A stretch of 64,000 nucleotides of DNA from Mesomycoplasma ovipneumoniae (GTDB lineage: Bacteria > Bacillota_I > Bacilli_A > Mycoplasmatales > Metamycoplasmataceae): contig NZ_CP146005.1 in the NCBI RefSeq assembly GCF_038095995.1, positions 620,001-684,000 on the forward strand. The letters are read 5' to 3'. Positions 1 to 12,118 of the stretch are shown piece by piece. The first letter of the stretch is position 1, and the number at the start of each line of letters is the position of its first letter. A program made the translations under genes and the position numbers. A model generated the notes under the pieces. That model was not told where the DNA came from. It saw nothing but the letters and a program-made list of their open reading frames with translations, and did no database searches.

Positions 1-493
1 TTTTTTTGTCACCAAAATTTTCAAAAGCGACGATTAGTACTCTAAAATCTTTAGTCTCATAGGGAGTGTCCGAAAAATAGGGTTCTCATTTGCATTTATC
101 ACTTAGATTTTCTTTTTTTCGACAATAATCTTTATCAGTTCATCTACGTGACAAACACCTAATTTCATCATAAAAATCAAAGTCTTTCAGTTTTTTCAAA
201 AAAAAGACTGTTTTTGGGATATCTTCTAGTCTTAAATTATAAACATAATCATCACGTTTGTAATCTAAGGCAATAATAGTTTCAATTGGATTGTCTACAA
301 CCGCGCAAGAATCCATGACATAAACTCATAAAAAGTCTGGAATTGCTCGATATTCATTATTACAATCATTGGGAAAATCTTCATCGGAAAATATCCGTTC
401 AATTAAGCAATAACTTTTAATATCAATTTCTAAATATTTTAGTTCTTTTAATTGTTTTTTTGCTTTAGACTTCGAATCTAATTGGACTGCCAT
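1..493 (-). CDS. hypothetical protein, paralogue of the 1112..2881 protein (3' end outside window)
   Basis: I do not recognise a function. With TGA as Trp the frame is open from an ATG at 491-493 to the window edge (about 164 codons). It aligns along its length with the N-terminal third of the protein encoded at 1112..2881, sharing for example AKKQL near the start and YNL.LEDIPK further on. The start overlaps the preceding minus-strand gene end at 465 by 29 nt, exactly the overlap seen in the second copy (2853/2881), so the start is well supported by comparison. There is no signal peptide or membrane segment in the visible part; it is probably cytosolic. Confidence 0.6.
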
Positions 494-990
494 ATAAAAA
501 ATGTACCTTTTCTACACTTAACATTTTATCCCTGTCTACATGTTTCTTTTTAAGCCTTACTCTTCTTACATGATAACTTGGGAAAAATTTTTGTATATGA
601 TTTTGGATTAGATTGTTTATCAGGAATCTCAAAAGCATTTTTAGGGTACTTTCAATCAATAGAATCATGAGCAAGTCCACTTCCAGTAACAAAAGGCCTT
701 TAGTAAAATCGGGATCCTTATTTAAATTATTATTTTGTCTTCGTAGCCATCCGTTTCCTACAATCAAATTTGCTGTATCTCTTGTTTTTTCAGCCAAATT
801 TATCATAACTCGTCAATTATATGAATAAAAATCAATAGGTTAATTTAGTTTCTTATCCATAATTTTAAGGTCATCAACATTTTTATTATTTTTTACTGAA
901 CTAGGCAAGAAAATATCAATAATAATTTTGGTTAATTCTGATTGGACTAGCAAACTTCCAACCGCTAAAAGTCAGGCGCATTTTTACAAG
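465..990 (-). pseudogene. decayed 3' part of a paralogue of the 2853..4319 signal-peptide protein
   Basis: Translation in pieces matches the C-terminal third of the 2853..4319 product: blocks such as PIDFYSYNW, KTRDTANLIVGN, NNNLNKD, YHVRR and KMLSVEKVHFLYG occur in the same order. The reading frame is broken by a stop just before the PIDFYS block (near 840) and by at least two frameshifts (about 715 and about 590). Nothing of the N-terminal two thirds, including the signal peptide, is left upstream. It is a remnant of a duplicated two-gene unit whose second gene (1..493) still looks intact. Confidence 0.7.
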
Positions 991-1111
991 TAAACATAAA
1001 TTCAACTAACAAAATTGCTATTTTTAAATAGATAAAAAAGAAAAACAGGTTAAAAATTTTAAAAATAAAGTTAAATCTTTTATCATTAAATTTATTAATT
1101 AACAAAAAGAC

Positions 1112-2881
1112 CTACGATTTTCCTTTTATCTCAATAAATTTTTTACTTTTATGACCACGAAAATCTACTCTTGCAATTTCATCATAATATTCAGTCCAAT
1201 CATCAGAATCTCAAGAAAAGAGAAGGTGTTGTTGTAAAATTAATTCTTTTTCTTGTTGGGTATATAAATTAGTATTTTCTAGAAAGCGTCTAAAATACTC
1301 AAATTCATGATCTGTTTCTTTTAGAAATTTATTCAAGGAATCTCGATATAAAATTAATTCTTCCATAGATGATCCAATCACATTTTTAGTTAAATTATTT
1401 TGCCTTGGTGGTCATGAGACATAGAACTCCGGATCCTTACCATCACGCAGAAAAATATCTTGTTCAAGTTTGACTAATTTTTGTTTGAAATAATATTTTA
1501 AAATTTCGTATTTACCTCCATAAATATCATCATATAAATTTGAATGGCCAAATCAGTAATAAATTTTTTGACCATCAACATTCAATAAAATGAAATTTTT
1601 TAATGCAATTGGCAAAATCCGTGCTTCACCAGCTCCATAGGCGGAATAGTAAAATGGTTGAAATCAAAAAACTGGCTTTTTTGAGTCAAATTGGGAAATT
1701 ATTTCATCAAAAAGGCCATATTCCTGCCCGTCAAAGTAAAAAATTTCGAAATTTTCAAGTTTTAATTTTGCCCAACTTGGTAGAATAAGAAAATCAGGCT
1801 CATCGGGATAAAAATCTAGATCTTCAACTCAATATTTAGGACCAAATAGAATTTGCAACAAATAGATTAATTCGATTTTATTTGTCCAATTATTCGCAAT
1901 ATCATAATACGTTTGGCCTCTTTTACCAAAAAGTTCGATGCAATATTTTCGATATTCTGGGCCAAATTTATCAAATCAACTAAGAATAAATTTATCACGA
2001 TTTTCAATATTTAAGTTAAGTTTTTTGATCCCGTATTTTTCAAATTTTTTAAGCAAATTTTCATAAGTTTCAAAAGTAAATACATTTTGAATTGGTTCAA
2101 TTTGCGTTTTTTCACCAAAATTATAATTCTCTTTTAATAACAAATTGTAGATATTTTCTACATTTTGTCCTAAATATGCTTTATTTATGTCTAGAAATTC
2201 TGAGTTATATTCATATCTATTTGATAAAAAATCAAAGATTTTTTCGTGGTAATTTGCTAAATTTTTTGGCTTTGCATAAGGAACGCTTTCCTGAATTTCC
2301 TTAATAATTAAACCTTCAATTTCTCTCAATCTGCTTTTTGATTTAAATATTTTTCAAAAATAAGCAGGATAAGAAATTGAAAATTCACATTTTTCAATAT
2401 CATCAAAGTTTTCAAAGACAACAACAACTTTTTTAAAATCTTTACCATCGCGTAAAGCAGATGCAGAATAAAGATCAGATTTATAAACAACATTTTCTTC
2501 TTCGTTTATTTCGCAATATTCAACGTGGTGACAGTCGCCAATTAAACACTTAATATCGTTATGAAATTGGAAATCTTCGAGTTTTTTGGAAAAAAACGAA
2601 CTTTTTGGGATATCTTCCAGTTTTAAATTATAAATATAATCTTCTTGTTTATAATTTAAGCTAATAATTCTTTCAATTGGATTAGGATTGTAGGTTTCTT
2701 TAAGGTAATCGTATAAAAAATTTGGAAATGGATAATTCTTATAATAACAATCAGACGTTGAATCCACATCATCATCAGTCATATTGCCAATTGAACAACG
2801 ACTTTTAATATTAATTTCTATATATTTTAGTTTAATTAATTGTTTTTTTGCGTTAGTTACTAAATCTAATTGCCTTTCCAT
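1112..2881 (-). CDS. hypothetical protein, 589 aa, second gene of a duplicated pair
   Basis: Function not recognised. One open frame of 589 codons when TGA is Trp (for example at about 2352 and 1973). The start (METs at 2881) lies 29 nt inside the 3' end of the upstream gene, so the two are probably translationally coupled. The product is acidic, rich in D/E/K/Y/F, without a signal peptide or hydrophobic helix, and contains many aromatic-acidic blocks. A partial paralogue lies at 1..493 in the same arrangement. A two-component surface/cytosol pair is possible, but nothing in the sequence proves it. Confidence 0.65.
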
Positions 2882-4319
2882 ATAAAAAATGCACCTTTTC
2901 AACATTTAACATTTTTTTTCTTGGTATAAATTCCGACTCAATACCCTTTTCCTCATCCCCTATCATTCTTAATCTCCTTACATGATAATTGGGAAAATAT
3001 ATTTTTATGTATGATGGTATTTTTTTATCTTTACTTTTATCAATATCAAACTCATTTTTAGGGTCGGTTCAATCAATAGCATCGCTAGCTAGGCCTTCTC
3101 CAACAACAAAGTGATCTTTAGTAAAACCGATATCTTTATTTAAATTATTATTTGGATCAATTGACCATCTATTTCCCACAATCAAATTTGCTGTATCTCT
3201 TGTTTTTTGAGCCAAAGTTCACATAACTGGCTCATTAAATGAATAAAAATCAATAGGGGACTTTAATTTTTCCTCCATATTTTTACGGTCATAATAATTA
3301 TCATTAATTTCAGCTTTTACTGAACTAGGCAGGAAAGTATCAATAACAATTTGGGTTAATTTTGACTGCATTGTCAAATTTGAAACGGCTCAAAGTCAGG
3401 CAGCAGGTTCTGGGATTGCTTGTTCACTAATAACAAAATATGATTTTAAGCCTTTGGTGTGAAAATTAAAAAATCAAGCTGGATGGATTCCAGTGTATTG
3501 TCTTAATTTTGTCTCATCTTTTACAACAGAAAGTCTTAAAATCTTTATATTTGCCATTGCTTTAATTCTAGACTTACTTTTTCCTTTTGTCAATTTATCT
3601 AAATCAACTTCAATTGAGTCAGTATCTCTTCAAACAATAGGGTTATCATCAGCTGGCGCATGAACAGGGCTATAATCAGCTGGCGGATAGTAACTTTCAC
3701 GGTTCCCAAATCATCTACCTACATCATCAACAACCTTTGGAAAAGTTTCCACAGCTACCGCAGCAGCTGTGGAAACTGCTACTGCGGCAATGGCAGCTGC
3801 GACAGCATTTGAAATAAATGGAATAAAAGGCAAGAGGAAAAAGAAGGTTTTTTCAACCCGAATTTGATTTTGAAGCTCTCTAAAGTCAAAAACATGCCCT
3901 TCTAATTTTAGTTTTGGTACACCTTCTTCAAAATAGAGTTCGGCTTTTTTGTTAACAAATTCAAGTGAAGCACTATTTAAAATTACCTCACCTTCTTGAT
4001 TAATTTGAATCTGAATATCATCTAGATTAGGTGAGTCTGAATTAGTACTTGTTTTGTTTAGATGTGTTTTGGCTTTTTTAATATTTGCATTGATTACAAG
4101 CGAATTTTGTTGGTTTTTAGTCGAAACAATTTGCACTAAATCATCAAAATTTACCGGTTTTTTTGAATTTGATAAATCTATATCACGAGTTTCAAGTTTA
4201 AAATCTGAATAGCTTTTTGTATTTTGAAAATGTCAAAGCGGGCCAAAAACACTTAGACTTAATGATGAAAAAGCAATAATATTAGTTATAAACTTAAAAA
4301 GTTTTAGTTTTTTCTTCAT
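2853..4319 (-). CDS. signal-anchored surface/secreted hypothetical protein, 488 aa
   Basis: ATG at 4317-4319 is preceded by AAGGAGAAAA, a strong ribosome-binding site. The N-terminus MKKKLKLFKFITNIIAF is followed by a hydrophobic stretch, a typical signal peptide or anchor without a lipobox. A second very hydrophobic, alanine-rich segment (FFLLPFIPFI, then NAVAAAIAAVAV) lies near residues 185-215 and is probably a membrane helix. The C-terminal half is hydrophilic and contains the blocks found again in the pseudogene at 465..990. Trp is encoded by TGA at several places. It overlaps the next gene (start 2881) by 29 nt. Likely a surface antigen; family not recognised. Confidence 0.7.
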
Positions 4320-4769
4320 TTTTTCTCCTTACTATTAAAATTCTTTAATATAAAATTATAACGTGTATTTGAGAATTTTTGTGAAAATTTCATTTAAAAA
4401 GAATAAATTAATACAAATTAGCACGCTAATTTTAGGCGTCTTCAAGAAGGTGTGTCAAAATCAAGCAATACAGATTCATAGTTCAAGACAAATTTAAGAA
4501 CATTAAAATTGACAAATCTAAAGGTTAAAAATTGCAATTTTGCATTTTTAAGAAACAGTTTAATAAGAAATTGCCAAGAAAGTTTGATAAATCTATGAAA
4601 AATAAATCTCTGTTAGCACAAAAAGAAATAAAAAATTAAGGGTCTTTCTGAAAAATGATAGTGGAATTTATCAAGAAAAATGGAAAATGTTCTTAGAAAG
4701 ACGGGTTGATGCTTAATTATTTGTGTCTGAATTTTTTTAGCAATTTGTTATTTAAAAAGATTTTTTTGT
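4320..4769. other. intergenic region with decayed IS3-type transposase remnant
   Basis: About 450 bp without a gene. From about 4440 to 4710 (plus strand) it resembles the first part of the IS3-family transposase genes at 29626 and 47183: AAGGTGTGTCAAAAT, CAATACA, then scattered matches to the helix-turn-helix region, all with stops and deletions. The stretch just upstream of 4319 carries the ribosome-binding site of the minus-strand gene and AT-rich promoter-like sequence. Confidence 0.6.
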
Positions 4770-5432
4770 CTAGCTCTTTAAAACTGATAAAATATGGTCA
4801 ATTTCAAGCTGATCAGTTGATGAAAATCAAAAATCAGCTTGATTAAATTCACTAAATTGATCCAAAGAAACAACAACTGATCTCATTTTTGCGCTTTTTA
4901 TTGATAAAAACCCTGAAAGAGAATCCTCAAAGCCAATGCAATTTTCGGGATTTAGAGACAATCCTTCTGAAGCCAATAGAAAAATATCAGGCGCTGGTTT
5001 AGGTTTTTTGATTTTTTTAGGATCGGCAATATAGTCAAAAAAAGCAATAATTCCAAGTTTTTCTAAAATTAAAGGGGCATTAAGGCTACTTGAGGCTAGT
5101 GCAATTTTCAATTTTTTACTTTTTACACTTGTTAGTAAATCTAATATTCCTGGCAAAAGATGGTCTTTATTTAGATTTTCAAGTAATTTTAAGTAAATTT
5201 CATTTTTTTTAAAACAGAGATTGTCAATTTTTTGTTCATCTCAGGTCAGTTTTTTTAGTTCTAAAATTGCTTTTAGTGTTTCTTTTCTTGAGAGTCCTTT
5301 TAATTGGGCATTTTCAGTCTCACTAAAGTCAATATTTTCGGCTAAAAGTGATTGTTTTCAGGCTAAAAAATGTAATTGGGCAGTATCTGTTATTATTCCA
5401 TCCAGATCAAATATTAGTCCTTTAATTTTCAT
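4770..5432 (-). CDS. pgmB: beta-phosphoglucomutase (HAD superfamily)
   Basis: Converts beta-D-glucose-1-phosphate to glucose-6-phosphate in the cytosol, feeding the product of the neighbouring GH65 phosphorylase into glycolysis. The 220-residue length matches the family. Haloacid-dehalogenase motifs are visible: [10 protein letters not shown] at residues 8-17 (nucleophile Asp in DxD), SSS near 120 as motif [11 protein letters not shown] near 150 with the motif III Lys, and GFEDSLSG as motif IV. The ATG overlaps the 3' end of the GH65 gene by 11 nt, so the genes are translationally coupled. It is the last gene of the pulA-malL-GH65-pgmB operon. Confidence 0.93.
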
Positions 5433-7794
5433 GGTTTGTTGCAAAAAAATGCACGCTTTCTATAAGTTCTTCTTGATTATTTATTCAAATTTTTACAGGT
5501 TTTTTATTAAAATTTTCAACCCTAAAAGTCGAGTGATCAATTCTTACTTGTAAATTTGCACCTTGAAAACTAAAGTTATAAATTAATGAATTTCACTCTT
5601 TTGGTAAATTAGGTTTTAAATGAATTTTATGATCAAAATAAGTTAGACCACCAAAGCCAAAAACAACCATTTGTCAAATTGCAGCAAGCGATCCGGCATG
5701 AATTCCAGCATCAGAACTTTTCATGTTTTGGCCTAAGTCAATGTTAATTCCGTATTGAAAAAGTTGATAAGCTTTGTCGATTTTGTTAAGTCTTATTGCT
5801 TCAATTGCATAAGTTGCCGCCGAAAGTGAGGAGTCATGTGTTGTAATTTGTTCGTAAAAATCAAAGTTTTTTGCTCTAATTTCTTCAGAATAGCGCTCGG
5901 GAAATAGATATAAAAGTAAGACAACATCAGCTTGTTTAACTAGTTGAGATGCAAGAATTTTTTGTCCTTTTACAAGTGAAAAAAGTTTTTTTCCTGCATC
6001 ACCAAGCATTTTAAACTCGCTAATATCATTTCGTTCTAGCTCTAAAAAGCTGTCATTTTCGGCGATAATTAGCTCTGAATTTGGCTTTTGTTGGACTAAA
6101 TTTTGTCCAACAATTTTGATTTTTTCAAAATCAATTTTATAAGGAATTTTTTGAATTACTTGAGCAAATACTGGGCTATTTTTTATTTTTTCAAAATAAA
6201 AAAGTGCTAGATCAAGGTTATATTTTGCCATTGCATTAATATAGGCCGAATTGTTAATATTTCCTTTGTATTCATTTGGACCCATTACATCGTTAATTTC
6301 AAATTTTCCGTCAGTAGTTTTTTCAGCCCGGTTAGTGTAAAACCAAGCAGTATCAAAAATTATTTCATAGCCGTATTTTTCCATGAAATCTTGATCCAAA
6401 GTAACAACAAAATATTGTTGAATTGCATATGCAATGTCAGCTGAGACGTGAATTTCTTGACGGGCAGAGGCAATTGGGACTTGTTTTCCAGAAATTATAT
6501 CAACCTGACCTCAAATTGGACAGACTTCACCATCTTTAGGAAGGGCCATCTCTCAGGGAAATTGGGCTCCTTCAAGGTTAGATTCTTGAGGTCTGAGTTT
6601 AACAGAAGCAGCTTTTTTTCGGGCAGCATCTAAGCCTTTATAACGATAAATTAATAAATTTCTGACAACACTGGGTTCAACAAAAAGATAATTAGGATTA
6701 ATAAAAAATTCTGAATCTCAATAGGTATGACCTTGATATCCTTCGCCAGTTAAACCTTTGGCCCCTGCATTAATTTCGGTCGAATTTTTACGAAAAAGTC
6801 CATTTAGATGATAAAGGCCAAAATCAAGTCCTAGCTGGTCAAATTGGGAATTTGAATCAATTTTGACAAGAAATTTTTGTCATAAATTTTTGTCAAGAGC
6901 TTGGCTTGATTCTAAAAAAGATTCATGAAAATCGACCTCTAGTAAAGTTTTTAGTGTTAAATTTGCTTGTTTTTCGAGCTCAATATCTTCAATTAAATTT
7001 TCGGAGTCATCAATGGAAGTATGAACTGACATTAATTTTATCAGACTTATTTTTGTCCCTTTTTTGAATTTTCCTTTGATTCGAAACAGTATTAGTCGTC
7101 TTGAGGCATCAACTTGAAAATTATCATCTCCAGGTTTTATTCTTTGGCCGTCGACTTCAAAATGGCAAACTAAATTATGAATAACTAACAAATTTGAGCT
7201 AGTTGAACGCTGTTTTAACTGCAGAGCATTTTCAAAAGGGCGAAATTTTTCACCTTCGGCAAAATGTTGAGTTCCTGTGTTTGTGTTTTGGGCATTTATT
7301 TGTGGGCGAAATTCAATTTGAACATATTCATTTTCAGGGTTGACTTCAAGAATTTCAACCTCAATTTTTTGGGCATAAAAATTGAGGTTCTGATGTGAAA
7401 CAAAACGAAAAGTGTCGATTTTTATAGTATTTTTTTGGCGGCTGAGTTTAACTGAACGCGAAAGAGATCCATTTTTTATATCAAAAACTTTTTGATATTG
7501 GTCCTCAGAATCAAGAATTAAGGGCTGTTCATTTATAAACATTGGGGTTGTAATTAAGTCAGCCAAATTACAAATTTCCGGAACTTCATGTTCAACATCT
7601 TTGTTAAAAACACCACTTACAAAAAATCCTGGTTTATTATAATAATCAGGTTCTTCGTCACTACTTCTGAGACCTAAATATCCATTTGTTAAGGCAAAAA
7701 TTGATTCAGTTTTTCCTGTAAATCTTCGGTCAAAGCCATTTTGAATAACTAGTTTTTTCAAATTATCATATGTTAAAAATTGGTTAGTTTTCAT
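5422..7794 (-). CDS. glycoside hydrolase family 65 phosphorylase, probably maltose phosphorylase
   Basis: 790 residues, normal for maltose, trehalose or kojibiose phosphorylases. These use phosphate to split an alpha-glucobiose into glucose and beta-glucose-1-P. GH65 landmarks: N-terminal [22 protein letters not shown] and QFPWE in the (alpha/alpha)6 barrel, and MGPNEY with the predicted catalytic acid Glu508. Trp is TGA in several positions. Adjacent pgmB is the standard partner because it uses beta-G1P. The malL and pulA neighbours and the divergent maltodextrin importer favour maltose over trehalose or kojibiose, but specificity cannot be read directly. The start is 4 nt past the malL stop. 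Confidence 0.88.
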
Positions 7795-7795
7795 T

Positions 7796-9430
7796 TTATT
7801 CCTTAATTAAAATTGACTCAAACGGGCGGAAAAAATCCTCAGGTTTTTTGAGATCCTGATATGAAGAAAGCAAGGGTTTTTGCTGAATTTTTTCGGCAAA
7901 AGGTAGTTCTTTTTTTGTTAAATTTAAGTAAAAAATTAATTTTTCACCTTTAAATTCACGGCTAATTTTGCAAATTCCGTCTTTGGTTATTTCTAGTTTT
8001 GCTGTTCCGTCAACAAGCAAATCTTTTAAGTCATTTTTATAAAGAAAAATTAATTTTTTATAAAAATTTAAGATTGAATTTTTATCTAAAACTTGAGTCT
8101 CAACATTCATTCGCGGGTCATCAAGGCTTGTGTTAATTCAGACTTTTTGGCTTGAAAATCCGTTGTTTTTACCTAAATTTCAGCGTAAAGGACCTCTTCC
8201 TGAATCGCGACTGTTAATATTTGCATAAATTAGCATTTCTGACTCAGAATAAATTTTTTCTCTGTCAACAAGTGAAGCAAAAGCATTTTTCATATCAATG
8301 TCAACAAAATCTTGTCTATTTTCAAAGTAAGAATTGGTCATTCCAATTTCTTCACCATAGTAAATTATCGGAATTCCGCGCATTGAAAAAAGTAAAAGAG
8401 CTAGCGATTTTGCTGATTCTTTCCAGAAAAATGGATAGTCTCCTCAACGAGAAATTGCCCTGGAAGTATCATGATTTGAAAGAAAATTGCTCATTAAACT
8501 CGGACTAATTTCTTCATTGTGTTGAAAAGGGATTTGGGCGTTAATAAAATCTTGATAGTCTCAATTTGGATTAAATCCGTTTCTACCAGTTTTGTTTGAC
8601 CAGCCGATTCATCATCATGAAAAGTTAAAAAAATTGTTGGCCAAAGGTGACTTTCCAGCCCCATATTTTATTAATTCTTCAACAGTTATTCCGCTAGCCT
8701 CGCCAAAAGTGTAGGCATCAGGCTTATTTTCAAAGGCAAGTTCGTTAAATTTTTCAAGATATTCTTGGGCGCCTTTGCATCAGGAAAAATACGGATTTTG
8801 TTCAACATTTTCAAAATTTTTAGCAACATGTTTGATGGCATCAAGACGAAAACCACGAACTCCAAGGTCATACCAAAAATTAATAATGTCAACAAAAGCA
8901 GCTTGTGTGTCTGGGTGCGCTCAATTTAAATCAACTTGGTCTGTGCTAAAAAGGTGAAAATAATATTTTTGAACATCTGGCTGTCATTCTCAGGCAGATC
9001 CACCAAAAATTGAAGTTGCTTTTTGTTCTTCAGGGCTTAATTTTTCTCTTCAAATAAAATAATTATGCTCTTTATTTTCAGGAGATTCAATTGCCTTTTT
9101 AAATCAGGAATGCTGACTTGAGACATGATTTAAAACCACGTCAATTATTATATCTATATTTAATTCAGCGGCTTTTTTTGTCAGTTTAGCAAAGTCATTA
9201 AGACTACCAAATTTAGACCAAATTGACTTATAATCAAGAACATCATAACCCGCATCAACAAAATTAGTCTCATAAAATGGGGTTAGTCAAATTGCGTCAA
9301 TTCCTAAATCACTAAGATATTCAAGTTTATTGTAAATTCCAAGAATATCGCCATTTCCGTCATTATTTGAATCAAAAAATGATCTGACAAAAATTTGGTA
9401 TACTACTTTATCTTTTAAATTTGTTTTCAT
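7796..9430 (-). CDS. malL: GH13 alpha-glucosidase / oligo-1,6-glucosidase
   Basis: 544 residues, typical of oligo-1,6-glucosidases and related alpha-glucosidases that trim glucose from short maltodextrins or isomalto-oligosaccharides. GH13 regions in order: DVVLNHVSS (region I), GFRLDAIKH with nucleophile Asp197, TFGEAS with acid/base Glu244, and FLSNHDTSR (region IV). Also seen are the N-terminal YQIFVRSFFD and the family-typical RGIPIIYYGEEIGM. Several Trp are TGA. It is tightly packed between pulA (stop 1 nt upstream) and the GH65 gene. Exact linkage preference (alpha-1,4 against alpha-1,6) is not determined. Confidence 0.9.
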
Positions 9431-9431
9431 T

Positions 9432-11441
9432 TTAGTAAAAATTTATCCTTTTTGTTAGCAAAATAGACTGATGAGGTTGAATTAAATTGTTAATATTATT
9501 CAATTTTGAATTAAAAAGTATCTCAAAGTCATCAAAATTATACTCATACTGATTGTTTGAAAAATTGTGAATAATTTTAACGGCCTCACCTTCTAAGTCA
9601 ATTTGATAAATAATTAATCCTTTATTTTTGTCAACAGTTTCAAAATTTAGACAATCTTTAATTTGCTGGTTTGTTTTTAGCCTAAAAAACTTGGTTTTTT
9701 GCCGAAATTCGTTAATTTTGGCAAAAAAATTAAAAATTTGTTCTTCTATTTGCTTATTTTTTAAAATATCAAATTTTAATCCGTTAGTAAAATCTGTTGT
9801 CTTATAAGAATTAAAATCAAAAAAATCAGCATTTAAAAACTCAAAAGGTGGATTTTTTTGATTTAAATTTGGATGGCAAGCTTGATAAGTTGCGCCAGAA
9901 AAATCGCAAACTTTTGAAAAGCAAAACTCACTTCCTGAACTAAAAAGCACTTTTCCTTGGACAAAAGAGACTAACATCAAGGCTTGTCGATAAGTTTCAA
10001 TAAATTGTTTTTTTCCGATTTTTGGAGATGAAGATAAAATTTTATCAGCTAAAGTCGGCCCGTCATGACAGGTTAAATATGCTAAATTTAGGCTAATTTC
10101 ATTAGCAAAAAGATCATAGCGTTTTTTAGAATGGTAAAAATCTTTAAAATCAAAATCAGCAATATTTCCTGGAATTGAAGAGACATAAGCGCCGAATTTT
10201 ACAGCATTTTTTGATAAAATGAGACCTTTGTCATTTGGTGAATCACTACCTCGAACAGCGTTTCGAATTGTGTCATTAAAATATCCAAAGTCAAAATTAT
10301 TACCTTCTTTTCCTTTTGTTAATCTTTTAGAAAAGGGCAAATCACTAAAATCTCAAGCTTCTCCGTATAATAAAATGTTAGGATTAATTTTTCTTAGCTC
10401 AGTATCGATAATTTTAAGTGATTTTTTATCTAAAAATGAAGCTAAGTCAAAGCGAAATCCATCAACTTTATAATATTTAACAAAAAAAATGAGTGAGTCT
10501 AAAATTAGCCTAAAAGCCATCGGTTTTTGGGAGTCTAAGGGCGCAAATCCAACTGGAAAAATTTCAGCATTTTCGCGATAAAAACGACCTGGGGCAACAT
10601 TTTCAAAAACTGAATTTTTAAAAGTGTGATTATAAACAACATCGAGAATTATTCCAATATTGTTTTTGTGAGCCTGATCAACAAAATTACGGAATTCTAC
10701 AATTTTTACATAAGGGTCTTGTGGATTTGTTGAAAAACTAGAATTAAGTGAAAAAAAATTAATTGGGTCATAACCCCAGTTATAAGCACTATAATGGCCT
10801 TTTCCGTCGCCTTGGTGGAGAATAGGAACACTTTTTTGGGCAAAAGTATAGCAAGAATGGAGTGGAAGTAATTGTAAAAAGTTTAAATTCAGCTTATTTA
10901 AGTAAGAAAAAATACCATTATCAATCGCTCCAATAAAAGTTCCAGGATATTGGACTTTTTTTGAAAGCGAACTAAAATCGCGAACATGGAGCTCGTAAAT
11001 CTGGGCATCAATTTTGGGCTCAGCCTCAAATAAGTTAATATCTGAAGGCATTTGGCCGGTTTTTTCTGAAAAAATATCAATTAAAAAGGCTTTAGGAGTT
11101 TCATTTTTAGTTCAATCAAAAGGAGCAAGGCTGAATGCATATGGATCAAGTGCGAAAGTTGTTGTTGAATTAGAGTGTTCAACCTTCAAATTATATGAAT
11201 ATGATTCAAAATTTTTGCTAATTTTGCAAAACCAGGCTCCTTTTGTTTTTTTCATTTTTATTGTTTTAAGAGGGGTTGAATCTTCAAAATGTTTATAAAT
11301 TAAAAATTCAACTGAAATTGCATCAGGAGATCAAAAATAAAAATGAAACTTTTCATCCTTCAAAAACAAGCCAAGCGGTCCTAGGTATATTTTTCCGCGC
11401 GAATTTTTGCGAATTAGACTTTTTTCATAGTCAAAAAGCAT
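9432..11441 (-). CDS. pulA: type I pullulanase (GH13 debranching enzyme)
   Basis: 669 residues. It starts at ATG 11441 after AGGTGTAAAC. The YNWGYDP motif is diagnostic of type I pullulanases. An N-terminal beta-domain of about 110 residues (CBM48-like position) precedes the GH13 barrel: DVVYNHTF (region I), GFRFDLASF with nucleophile Asp332, LLYGEAW with acid Glu361, and LTCHDGP (region IV). There is no signal peptide, so it acts inside the cell on imported branched maltodextrin by cutting alpha-1,6 branches. First gene of the operon; the 640-nt region upstream contains element A with a promoter pointing at it. Confidence 0.9.
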
Positions 11442-12021
11442 GTTTACACCTAAATAATAAAAAAATTTGGCAAATTATTGGCAAAAATTTAAATAATTTA
11501 ATATAACTTGCCGAAAAATAAATGCAAAATTTAAATTTTTATATTTAAATAATAAAAAAATTGCATTCTACTATTTTAGCATAAAAAAATTCTTTTTATT
11601 TTTTTTTAATTATTTTTTCAGGCCGTCTCTAAACAATGATTGCTTGAGATATTTTTTTTAGCCGCCTTCTAAGCTGACCTAGAAAATACCATTCCTTAGA
11701 TAATCAAATAAACCAAACTAAAAAAGCTAAAATTTTACTTGAAAAGCAAAATTATGAAATTTTTAAACTGCTTTTTTAGTTTAAAACACTAGCAAAAATC
11801 AAGTTATAACAAAATAACAAAAATCACAAAAAAATACAACTGCTATTTAAACTCAATGTAAATAGAAAACTCGTTTTTACTTACATTGAGCCTAAAAAAT
11901 ATATGAAGTTTTGAAAGAACAATAACTAAAAGCCCTAAATTTGTAGATTTCTAAACGGTTAAATTTAAGGCATACCATCATACTTAAAAATATAATGGAA
12001 AATTCGCATTTTCTGATTTTT

Positions 12022-12036
12022 TTATGACAAAACCAT
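12022..12036 (-). CDS. leader mini-ORF of element A copy 1 (4 codons)
   Basis: ATG GTT TTG TCA TAA, preceded by AAGGGGG with 8 nt spacing. In copies 1-6 an ATG follows an AAGG(G/A)GG sequence at 7-8 nt and a stop comes after 2-5 codons (MVLS, MF, MFFV, MFLS, MFFV, MFFAW). The conserved spacing suggests that ribosomes load here; the peptide itself may not matter. Expression is inferred. Confidence 0.4.
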   Translation of the reverse strand: MVLS

Positions 12037-12090
12037 AACTAATTCCCCCTTAATTCAATATCAATTTATTAATTATTCTTAGTGATGCTT

Positions 12091-12118
12091 ATTATAACAT
12101 AATTTTTTCTTAGACCAA
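12091..12118 (-). promoter_or_regulatory. promoter of element A copy 1, directed at the pulA operon
   Basis: Minus strand: -35 TTGGTC (12113-12118), 16-nt spacer, -10 TATAAT (12091-12096). A 16-nt homopolymer (A on the minus strand, 12122-12137) lies just upstream of the -35. The same arrangement with the same spacer recurs in copies 2-6. Confidence 0.65.

Noticed and set aside
1603..1788. Plus-strand ORF inside 1112..2881
   Set aside because: Lies fully within a well-supported 589-codon minus-strand gene and has no ribosome-binding site.
10219..10473. Plus-strand ORF opposite pulA
   Set aside because: Antisense shadow of the conserved GH13 domain.
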